Source: Rikenellaceae bacterium
Lineage (GTDB): Bacteria; Bacteroidota; Bacteroidia; Bacteroidales; UBA932
Direction of reading: 5' to 3'
Assembly: GCA_900769385.1 (NCBI GenBank)
Contig: CAAGGO010000436.1
Location: forward strand, 1-5,671
DNA length: 5,671 nucleotides
Shown one piece after another: positions 1 through 5,671 of this stretch. The translations under genes and the position numbers were made by a program. The notes under the pieces are model-generated. The model saw nothing but the letters and a program-made list of their open reading frames with translations, was not told the origin of the DNA and ran no database searches. How positions within the stretch are numbered: position 1 is the stretch's first letter; every line of letters starts with the position of its first letter.

Positions 1-19
1 ACGTGTGCTCTTCCGATCT
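1..19. other. Illumina adapter remnant at contig end (artefact)
   Basis: The first 19 bases, ACGTGTGCTCTTCCGATCT, are identical to the 3' end of the Illumina TruSeq read-2 adapter. The match runs right up to the window edge and stops at base 19, where sequence leading into the end of ilvE begins. This is what an untrimmed adapter at an assembly end looks like. It should be masked and not annotated as biology. The sequence truly downstream of ilvE is therefore unknown beyond about 25 bases. Confidence 0.96.
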
Positions 20-44
20 CCTGTTGCTTTTTAAAAAGTAGGTT

Positions 45-1082
45 TTACTCTTCAACAATTGTACACCAACCATGCTTATCCTCAATCTCACCGTACTGGA
101 TACCTGTAAGGGTTTCATACAGTTTGCGGCTCTTAGGACCACACTCATCATTGTAAGCATATGAAGCGGTTACATTCTCTGCAGCAAGAGCTGTCTTGTC
201 CTCAATAAGTTTTACTGGGGTAATTACTACAGCTGTACCGCACTGTCCAACCTCCTCAAAAGTAGAAAGCTCCTCTACAGGAATATTGCGCCTCTCTACC
301 TCCATTCCCAAATCCTCGGCAACCTGTCTCAAAGACTTGTTGGTAATTGAAGGAAGAACAGTTTTTGCATTAGGGGTAATGTATTTGTTTCCTTTTATAC
401 CAAAGAAGTTTGCAGATGAGAACTCATCAATATTCTTGGTCTCAGTATTAAGGAACAATACATCCTTGTAACCCTGTTTAACGGCAACACCTGTTGCATA
501 CATTGCACAAGCATAGTTACCGCCCACTTTGAAAGAACCGCTGCCGTTAGGGGCCGCACGGTCATAATCCCTTGCAATAACGGTCTTGATCGGGTCAAGC
601 ACCTTGCCTGCGTATGAGCCTACAGGAAGAGTGATTACCATAAACATAATGCCGTCCTGCTGAGGCACAAGGTTTATTGAAGGGATAGTTGTAATAAGGA
701 TAGGACGGATGTACAAAGAAGCCCTAAGCTCGTATGGAGGCAAATAATCAAGGTTCTCCTTAACGGCCTGAATACACATTTTCTTGAACAGTTCCTCATC
801 AGGACAAGGAATTCCCAAGAAACCTGCAGAACTCTGCATACGTTTTGCATTCTCGTCAACACGGAAAATCCTCACTTTGTCATCAGCTCCGCGGAACGCT
901 TTCAAGCCCTCAAAGCACGACATTCCGTAATGCAATGACGGTGAGAACACTGTAAGGTTCAAAGTAGCGGCAGTCTGGCTCTCAATAGGGCCCCATTTGC
1001 CGTCTTTATAAACGCAAGTAAGAACTGTATTTGTTGGTGAATATGAGAATGACAATTTTGTCCAGTCTTTAGTTGTACTCAT
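45..1082 (-). CDS. ilvE: Branched-chain amino acid aminotransferase
   Basis: Complete 345-residue PLP enzyme of fold type IV. It catalyses the last, reversible step, moving the amino group of glutamate onto the 2-oxo acids of valine, isoleucine and leucine in the cytoplasm. Visible family motifs are HYGMSCFEGLKAFRG (51-65), the cofactor lysine K185 in GSFKVGGNYA (182-191), the EFSSANFFGI segment (220-229) next to the cofactor, and GQCGTAVVITPV (279-290), whose Gly/Thr residues would hold the PLP phosphate. The FKVGGNYA context and the length resemble the eukaryote/Bacillus-like subgroup of these enzymes more than E. coli IlvE; this is a judgement by eye. The start ATG at 1080-1082 lies 26 bases after the ilvC stop (TGA) with no Shine-Dalgarno sequence, usual in Bacteroidota. 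The stop is TAA at 47-45. It is the last gene visible; what follows is lost to adapter sequence. Function is well supported; exact substrate preference is inferred. Confidence 0.96.
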   Translation of the reverse strand: MSTTKDWTKLSFSYSPTNTVLTCVYKDGKWGPIESQTAATLNLTVFSPSLHYGMSCFEGLKAFRGADDKVRIFRVDENAKRMQSSAGFLGIPCPDEELFKKMCIQAVKENLDYLPPYELRASLYIRPILITTIPSINLVPQQDGIMFMVITLPVGSYAGKVLDPIKTVIARDYDRAAPNGSGSFKVGGNYACAMYATGVAVKQGYKDVLFLNTETKNIDEFSSANFFGIKGNKYITPNAKTVLPSITNKSLRQVAEDLGMEVERRNIPVEELSTFEEVGQCGTAVVITPVKLIEDKTALAAENVTASYAYNDECGPKSRKLYETLTGIQYGEIEDKHGWCTIVEE

Positions 1083-1108
1083 AGCATATCTGTTTTATAG
1101 CCCAATAA

Positions 1109-2155
1109 TCAGTTATTCTCAGGGCGCAATGATCTTACAGTTGCACCTGCCTGCCACATTTCACTCTCTCTAAGCTCTTTAAGCTCTGCCTCAAGTTTAA
1201 CTCTATAGTCAGGCTTGCTGTTTGAGTCAATTGAAATCTGAGCCTCGTTTCCGCATTTTACCTCATTGTAAAGCTCTGTGAATACAGGTTTGGTAGCATC
1301 ACGGAATTTTTTCCACCAGTCAAGGGCACCTCTCTGTGCAGTTGTTGAACAGTTAGCATACATCCAGTCCATACCGTTCTCTGCAATAAGCGGCATAAGG
1401 CTCTGTGAAAGCTCCTCTACAGTCTCGTTGAATGCCTCTGAAGGGGTATGGCCGTTCTCTCTCAAAGTCTCGTACTGGGCAGCAAACAAACCCTGGATAG
1501 CACCCATCAAAGAGCCGCGCTCACCTGTAAGGTCTGAGTAAACCTCACGTTTGAAAGTGGTCTCAAACAAGTAACCGCTACCAATACCAACACCAAGGGC
1601 AATTACTCTGTCGTATGCCTTGCCGGTAGCATCCTGATAGATTGCGTATGATGAGTTCAAGCCTCTGCCCTCAAGGAAAAGTCTTCTTAGGGATGTACCT
1701 GAACCTTTAGGTGCTACAAGGATAACGTCAACGTCAGCTGGCGGAACAATGCCTGTACGGTCATTGTAAGTGATGCCAAAGCCGTGTGAGAAATAAAGTG
1801 CCTTGCCTGCTGTAAGGTGTTTCTTGACTGTTGGCCATACTGCAATCTGACCTGCATCTGAAAGAAGGTACTCAATGATTGTAGCTTTCTGGCAAGCCTC
1901 CTCAATGTCAAACAATGTCTCGCCCGGTACCCAACCGTCTGCAACGGCCTTGTCCCAGGTTTTTGAATCTTTTCTCTGTCCAACAATCACGTTGAATCCG
2001 TTATCTTTAAGATTAAGTGCCTGACCAGGGCCCTGAACACCGTAACCTATAATTGCTATTGTATCGTTAGCCAATACTTCTCTTGCTTTCTCCAATGTAA
2101 ACTCGGCGCGGGTAACTACTTGCTCCTCTACACCACCAAAATTCAATTTTGCCAT
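1109..2155 (-). CDS. ilvC: Ketol-acid reductoisomerase, class I (short form)
   Basis: Complete 348-residue enzyme that converts 2-acetolactate or 2-aceto-2-hydroxybutyrate to the 2,3-dihydroxy acid by a Mg-dependent alkyl shift and NAD(P)H reduction. The N-terminal Rossmann domain (about 1-200) carries GYGVQGPGQA (37-46). The cofactor loop GQRKDSKTW (59-67), with R61, S64 and T66, fits NADPH use, though D63 makes this less than certain. H124 in SHGF and K150 in APKG are active-site residues. In the C-terminal helical domain D208 and E212 (SDLTGE), E244 and E248 (NETVEEL) correspond to the class I metal ligands, and S270 in CSTTAQRG to the substrate-binding serine. Length matches class I (about 330-350), not the roughly 490-residue class II form of E. 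coli. It starts 18 bases after the small-subunit stop; the upstream AAATACATACAAGAAACT has no Shine-Dalgarno sequence. Nothing is missing or broken. Confidence 0.97.
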   Translation of the reverse strand: MAKLNFGGVEEQVVTRAEFTLEKAREVLANDTIAIIGYGVQGPGQALNLKDNGFNVIVGQRKDSKTWDKAVADGWVPGETLFDIEEACQKATIIEYLLSDAGQIAVWPTVKKHLTAGKALYFSHGFGITYNDRTGIVPPADVDVILVAPKGSGTSLRRLFLEGRGLNSSYAIYQDATGKAYDRVIALGVGIGSGYLFETTFKREVYSDLTGERGSLMGAIQGLFAAQYETLRENGHTPSEAFNETVEELSQSLMPLIAENGMDWMYANCSTTAQRGALDWWKKFRDATKPVFTELYNEVKCGNEAQISIDSNSKPDYRVKLEAELKELRESEMWQAGATVRSLRPENN

Positions 2156-2173
2156 AGTTTCTTGTATGTATTT

Positions 2174-2407
2174 TTAATTTATATATGCTGTTTTAATCTC
2201 AACTATATTGTTTATCTGATTTACAATTCTCTCAATTGTTTCTCTGCACTCTGAGAAGCAGGTAATCTTGTACTCTCCCTGCTCCGGAGCGGTTCTGGTA
2301 AATTCAAAGCTCTCTACCTGTATCCTCTTCTGCAAATAAAGTGTGGATATTCTGTTAAGGACATCAAGTCTGTCCTTTCCCTCTGCTCTAACTGTAAACT
2401 TTTCCAT
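2174..2407 (-). CDS. ilvN: Acetohydroxyacid synthase small regulatory subunit, single ACT domain (IlvN/IlvM-like)
   Basis: A 77-residue protein made of one ACT domain, with nothing after it. The identity rests on position, 4 bases after ilvB, and on alignment by eye with the start of E. coli IlvH: LNRISTLYLQKRIQVESFEF (17-36) matches LSRVIGLFSQRGYNIESLTV, and INNIVEIKTAYI (65-76) matches LHKLVDVLRVSEL. It would bind IlvB and raise its activity. Typical IlvN/IlvH proteins of this group run to about 160-190 residues with a second C-terminal domain; this one ends at the ACT domain, like E. coli IlvM (87 residues). The residues aligned with E. coli IlvH N11, G14, N29 and A36 of the valine site are D12, D15, Q30 and T37, so valine inhibition may be weak or absent (inference). 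The stop is a clean TAA at 2176-2174 and I see no decayed second domain after it, since ilvC starts 18 bases on. AGGA sits only 2 bases before the ATG, so translation is probably coupled to ilvB. Confidence 0.87.
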   Translation of the reverse strand: MEKFTVRAEGKDRLDVLNRISTLYLQKRIQVESFEFTRTAPEQGEYKITCFSECRETIERIVNQINNIVEIKTAYIN

Positions 2408-2411
2408 ATTC

Positions 2412-4112
2412 CTATTTGAAAATTATGTCATTCAATGTTTTTCCTGCAGGAATCATCGGGAAGACATTTTCCTGCTCCATCATTGCCGCCTCAAGGAAGA
2501 ACGGCCCGTTGTGCTGCATCATCTGCTCCACTGCCGCATCAAGTTCCCCAGTGGTCTGCACTTTGGCATATTTTATTCCATATGCTGCTGCCAGAGTGCC
2601 AAAATCGGGGTTCACAAGGTGGGTAAACGAGTATCTTCTTTCAAAGAAGAGCTCCTGCCACTGCCTTACCATTCCAAGGTATGAGTTGTTCAGAAGAACT
2701 ATCTTCACCGGAAGCCCTGTTGCCAGGATTGTTCCCAATTCCTGAATGTTCATCTGCAAACCGCCGTCACCTGTAAAAAGAACTGTATCACTCCCAGGAT
2801 TTCCTGCCTTGGCTCCTATTGCTGCCGGAAGGCCGAATCCCATTGTTCCCAAACCTCCTGATGTCACCCAGCCTCTGCTGTGGTTAAGTTTTGAGTATCT
2901 TGCCGCAAACATCTGGTTCTGACCAACATCAGTTACTATAACTTTTGGAGAATCTCCCGTTTTGGTAACCTTGTCCACCACCTGGGCCATTGTAAGGGTC
3001 TGTGAATTCAGCTGCGGGCCCATAACGTGCTCAAGCTCATACTGTCTCTTCTCCCTGTAAAGCCCGTACCACTCTCCCCTCTCCTTGTATTCAAGTTTTC
3101 CGCACAAACTCTCCAGGAATACCCTTGCATCACTCAGCAGTGTAACGTGTGCCTTAACATTCTTGTCAAACTCTGCAGGGTCAATGTCAACGTGGATGAT
3201 TTTTGCTTTTGGAGCGTAACCGTTAACCTCTCCGGTAACCCTGTCTGAGAACCTCATTCCCACTGCCACAATCACATCTGCATTCTGGGTCATTACATTT
3301 GGAGCAACATTTCCGTGCATTCCCACCATTCCAACAAAATTTGGGTCACTCTGCTCTATTGCTGTCATTCCAAGAAGGGTAACCGCCACCGGAATATTTC
3401 CTTTATCTGCACACTCCTTAAGTAATTTGCATCCTCCCGATATTATTACGCCGTTTCCTGCAATGATCAGAGGTCTCTCTGCCCTGTTAAGGTCTTGTGC
3501 AATTGAGGCAACCTTCTCCTCAAATCCCTCCTCCGCCATAACTGCCTCTTTTTCCAACATTGCTATTGCCTCCTCCTTGTTGTATGAATAATCAAACATC
3601 TCAACCTGGGCATTTCTGGTAAGGCTAACAAGCACCGGTCCCGGTCTTCCGCCCTGTGCAATGTGGAACGCCTGCGCCATTACTGTAGGGATCTCACTTG
3701 CACGGGAAATCTGATAGCTCCATTTGGTAATTGGAATTGTGATTCCAATCATATCCGCCTCCTGGAAGAAATTGGTTCCCAATTTGTCTGCATTCACCTG
3801 GGCTGTCACACACACTATAGGGGTTGAATCCATCATTGCATCTGCAATACCGGTAATGAAGTTTGTTGCTCCCGGACCTGCTGTTGCCATACAAACACCA
3901 ACTTTTCCGGTACTTCTTGCATATCCCTCAGCCGCGTGAACCGCTCCCTGCTCGTGTCTTACCAATACGTGGTTCAATCTGTCTGTATAATCATACAATT
4001 TATCGTAAACCGGCATAATTGCTCCGCCAGGGTAGCCGAAAACTGTATCTATTCCCTCGTCCAAAAATGTATTCATCAGAGCTTCCGCTCCAGTCATTCT
4101 TCTCTTCTCCAT
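2412..4112 (-). CDS. ilvB: Acetohydroxyacid (acetolactate) synthase large catalytic subunit
   Basis: Complete 566-residue thiamine-diphosphate enzyme, the committed step: it joins two pyruvates to 2-acetolactate, or pyruvate and 2-oxobutyrate to 2-aceto-2-hydroxybutyrate. Three domains are visible. The N-terminal domain (about 1-170) has GYPGGAIMPVYD (26-37) and the cofactor-activating E54 in RHEQGAVHAAEGYAR. The middle Rossmann-like FAD-binding domain (about 200-340) has GMVGMHG and GMRFSDRVTG (285-294). The C-terminal domain has the metal/ThDP motif starting GDGG (448-451) and ending NN (475-476), with D449 and N476 as Mg ligands. W485 in VRQWQ matches the tryptophan that gives E. coli isozyme II its preference for 2-oxobutyrate, so isoleucine precursors are probably made well. 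FAD binding and W485 argue for a biosynthetic synthase, not the catabolic AlsS. The start at 4112 has GGAG 8 bases upstream; a second in-frame ATG (codon 6) is an alternative. The stop is TAG. Confidence 0.97.
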   Translation of the reverse strand: MEKRRMTGAEALMNTFLDEGIDTVFGYPGGAIMPVYDKLYDYTDRLNHVLVRHEQGAVHAAEGYARSTGKVGVCMATAGPGATNFITGIADAMMDSTPIVCVTAQVNADKLGTNFFQEADMIGITIPITKWSYQISRASEIPTVMAQAFHIAQGGRPGPVLVSLTRNAQVEMFDYSYNKEEAIAMLEKEAVMAEEGFEEKVASIAQDLNRAERPLIIAGNGVIISGGCKLLKECADKGNIPVAVTLLGMTAIEQSDPNFVGMVGMHGNVAPNVMTQNADVIVAVGMRFSDRVTGEVNGYAPKAKIIHVDIDPAEFDKNVKAHVTLLSDARVFLESLCGKLEYKERGEWYGLYREKRQYELEHVMGPQLNSQTLTMAQVVDKVTKTGDSPKVIVTDVGQNQMFAARYSKLNHSRGWVTSGGLGTMGFGLPAAIGAKAGNPGSDTVLFTGDGGLQMNIQELGTILATGLPVKIVLLNNSYLGMVRQWQELFFERRYSFTHLVNPDFGTLAAAYGIKYAKVQTTGELDAAVEQMMQHNGPFFLEAAMMEQENVFPMIPAGKTLNDIIFK

Positions 4113-4118
4113 TATTGT

Positions 4119-4124
4119 CTCTCC
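4119..4124 (-). promoter_or_regulatory. Shine-Dalgarno-like site for ilvB
   Basis: The 14-base gap between the ilvD stop and the ilvB ATG reads TTGGAGAGACAATA on the minus strand. GGAG within it (4124-4121) lies 8 bases before the ATG at 4112, a normal ribosome-binding spacing. It supports the chosen start over the second ATG five codons later. ilvC and ilvE lack such a site, and only a poorly spaced AGGA precedes the small-subunit gene. Function is inferred from sequence and position. Confidence 0.55.
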
Positions 4125-4126
4125 AA

Positions 4127-5671
4127 TTACTCAATAACTCTTACGCCACCTATATCCGCGCTTCCTGCCAATGATGCGTAAGCTTTAAGTGCCTTGCTCA
4201 CCTGTCTCTCCCTTGCTTTGGGTTTGTAACCTGTTCCCTCCGCACTCTCCAATTTATCTTTTCTCTGTTTGAATTCCTCTTCTGTAAGTTCCACATTTAT
4301 GCTTCTTGCAGGAATATCAATCACTATTGTATCCCCATCCTCTATAAATGCTACAGGACCTTTATTTGCCGCCTCAGGCGAAATGTGCCCTATTGAAAGT
4401 CCGCTTGTACCGCCTGAGAACCTTCCGTCAGTTATAAGGGCGCAATCCTTGTCAAGCTTCATGCTCTTGAGGAAAGAGGTTGGATAAAGCATCTCCTGCA
4501 TTCCCGGCCCCCCTTTAGGTCCTTCATATCTGATCACCACCACATTCCCTTTCTCCACTTTTCCACCCAGAATTCCGTTCACCGCATCCTCCTGGCTCTC
4601 AAAAACCACCGCTGTTCCTTTGAATTTAAGGATGTGCTCTGCAACACCGGCGGTTTTTACTATACACCCTTTTGGCGCTATATTTCCGTAAAGGACTGCA
4701 AGTCCTCCATCTTTTGAATACGGATGCTCAATATCCCTTATACATCCGTTCTCCCTGTCTGTATCAAGTTCCTTGTACTGGCTCTCATTCTCTCCCAACT
4801 TCACTGTACGCACTCCGCAAGGTGCAGATCTGTACAACTCCTCTTTATTGTCTTCAAAAGCCTCTTTCAAAGAACAGTAATCAACTCTTCCAACCTCCGT
4901 ATTGAGCAACCCGCCTTTTGCAAGCTCCTTCATAATTCCCATTACACCGCCGGCTCTGTTCACATCCTGAATATGGTAAGAACTGTTTGGGGCCACTTTG
5001 CAAAGTACAGGAACCTCTTTGGAAAGTCTGTCTATATCTTTCATTGTAAAATCCACACCGGCCTCGTGTGCTATTGCAAGAAGATGCAATACTGTATTTG
5101 TGGAGCCTCCCATTGCAATATCCAGTTTCATTGCATTCTCAAAAGCTTCCTTAACGGCTATTGAACGTGGGAGTACAGATTCATTGTTGTTGAAATAATA
5201 CTCGTTTGCAAGTTTTACAATCAGCTCAGCTCCCTTTTTGAAAAGCTCCTTTCTGTTGGAATGTGTAGCCAGAACTGTTCCATTGCCAACCTGGGCCAAT
5301 CCCAATGCCTCAGCAAGGCAGTTCATTGAATTTGCGGTGAACATTCCAGAGCAGCATCCGCAAGTTGGGCAACCTTTCTCCTCAAACTCATACAAATCCT
5401 CATCTGAAACCTGCTGGTCCGCCCCTTTCACCATTATATCCACCAAATCACAATCAACACCTTTTACATTGCCGGCCTCCATTGGTCCTCCCGATACAAA
5501 TACGGCTGGGATATTCAATCTCATTGCCGCCATAAGCATACCCGGTGTAATTTTGTCACAATTTGAAATGCATATCATTGCATCTGCGCAGTGGGCGTTG
5601 CACATATACTCAACGCTGTCTGCTATAATTTCTCTTGAAGGCAATGAGTACAACATACCGTCGTGCCCCAT
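4127..5671 (-). CDS. ilvD: Dihydroxy-acid dehydratase, 5'-truncated by window edge
   Basis: The visible 514 residues are the C-terminal part of an iron-sulfur dehydratase that turns 2,3-dihydroxy-3-methyl acids into the 2-oxo acids of valine and isoleucine. The ATG at 5671-5669 is not the true start: [14 protein letters not shown] matches an internal stretch of E. coli IlvD (616 residues, [14 protein letters not shown]), so about 85-100 N-terminal residues, including the first cluster cysteine, lie outside the window. Present are [11 protein letters not shown] (35-45), with C38 as cluster ligand, D39 as metal ligand and K40 as the lysine that is carbamylated; [11 protein letters not shown] (101-111), with C107 as the third cluster cysteine; [11 protein letters not shown] (186-196); and GRFSGGTSG (416-424), holding the serine proposed as catalytic base. 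C106 replaces the serine found at this place in E. coli. The stop is TAA at 4129-4127, 14 bases before ilvB. It is the first visible gene of the operon. Confidence 0.97.
   Translation of the reverse strand: MGHDGMLYSLPSREIIADSVEYMCNAHCADAMICISNCDKITPGMLMAAMRLNIPAVFVSGGPMEAGNVKGVDCDLVDIMVKGADQQVSDEDLYEFEEKGCPTCGCCSGMFTANSMNCLAEALGLAQVGNGTVLATHSNRKELFKKGAELIVKLANEYYFNNNESVLPRSIAVKEAFENAMKLDIAMGGSTNTVLHLLAIAHEAGVDFTMKDIDRLSKEVPVLCKVAPNSSYHIQDVNRAGGVMGIMKELAKGGLLNTEVGRVDYCSLKEAFEDNKEELYRSAPCGVRTVKLGENESQYKELDTDRENGCIRDIEHPYSKDGGLAVLYGNIAPKGCIVKTAGVAEHILKFKGTAVVFESQEDAVNGILGGKVEKGNVVVIRYEGPKGGPGMQEMLYPTSFLKSMKLDKDCALITDGRFSGGTSGLSIGHISPEAANKGPVAFIEDGDTIVIDIPARSINVELTEEEFKQRKDKLESAEGTGYKPKARERQVSKALKAYASLAGSADIGGVRVIE

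Larger units (their letters stand above)
45..5671 (-). other. ilvD-ilvB-ilvN-ilvC-ilvE operon (5' end outside window)
   Basis: Five genes in the same direction, separated by 14, 4, 18 and 26 bases, encode consecutive steps of one pathway. No promoter-like sequence of the Bacteroidota type (TAnnTTTG) and no hairpin was seen in any gap, so one transcript starting upstream of ilvD is the simplest reading. Placing the aminotransferase at the end gives the whole pathway from pyruvate to valine in one unit; isoleucine additionally needs 2-oxobutyrate made elsewhere. Any attenuator or leader peptide would lie upstream of ilvD and cannot be judged. The 3' end of the transcript is not visible. Confidence 0.85.

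Noticed and set aside
27..38. Perfect 12-base palindrome CTTTTTAAAAAG just after the ilvE stop, considered as a terminator
   Set aside because: It has no loop, only one G-C pair per arm and no separate U-tract; it is too weak for an intrinsic terminator and sits 8 bases from adapter sequence.
265..280. A 16-base exact repeat, GAAAGCTCCTCTACAG on the plus strand, also at 1407-1422
   Set aside because: Both copies encode Val-Glu-Glu-Leu-Ser in the same frame, in ilvE and ilvC, using the same preferred codons; shared peptide and codon use explain it.
2156..2200. A/T-rich stretch upstream of ilvC considered as an internal promoter
   Set aside because: No TAnnTTTG or TTTG pair at suitable spacing on the minus strand, and much of it is the coding end of the small-subunit gene.
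2343..2684. Plus-strand open frame of 113 codons spanning the small-subunit/ilvB junction
   Set aside because: It lies fully antisense to two well-supported genes and its Cys/His/Leu-rich product resembles nothing known to me; a shadow frame.
4724..5164. A 146-codon plus-strand open frame opposite ilvD
   Set aside because: It is the antisense of a strongly conserved enzyme, its translation shows no recognisable domain, and it has no start context or neighbours of its own.
5669..5671. ATG at the window edge taken as the start of ilvD
   Set aside because: It falls inside the conserved [13 protein letters not shown] region, far from the family's N-terminus; the gene is simply cut by the window.

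Overview
The window is one strand of a branched-chain amino acid (valine, isoleucine, leucine) biosynthesis operon. All five genes lie on the minus strand, so transcription runs from base 5671 towards base 1, in the order ilvD (5' end cut off by the window edge), ilvB, a small ACT-domain subunit (ilvN/ilvM-like), ilvC, ilvE. Gaps between genes are only 14, 4, 18 and 26 bases, which points to a single polycistronic message. There is no gene-free stretch over 300 bases and no convincing promoter, terminator, RNA gene, mobile element or CRISPR inside the window; the promoter and any leader must lie upstream of ilvD, outside it.

The proteins make a nearly complete route. IlvB plus the ACT subunit (acetohydroxyacid synthase) condenses pyruvate with pyruvate or 2-oxobutyrate. 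IlvC isomerises and reduces the product, IlvD dehydrates it to the 2-oxo acid, and IlvE transaminates that to the amino acid. Missing here are ilvA (threonine to 2-oxobutyrate) and the leu genes.

The organism is most likely a member of the Bacteroidota, probably order Bacteroidales. The IlvC sequence (short class I enzyme with GYGVQGPGQALNL and the ending RPENN) resembles Bacteroides-type IlvC as I remember it, the ilvD-ilvB-small subunit-ilvC order is typical of that group, and most starts lack a clear Shine-Dalgarno sequence. Genus cannot be given from this.

Two points deserve attention. Bases 1-19 match the end of the Illumina TruSeq read-2 adapter exactly and are almost certainly not biological, so this is an untrimmed contig end just downstream of ilvE. 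The regulatory subunit is a lone 77-residue ACT domain whose valine-site positions differ from E. coli IlvH, suggesting weak or absent valine feedback. Otherwise this is an ordinary housekeeping region; I found no sign of an undescribed system.
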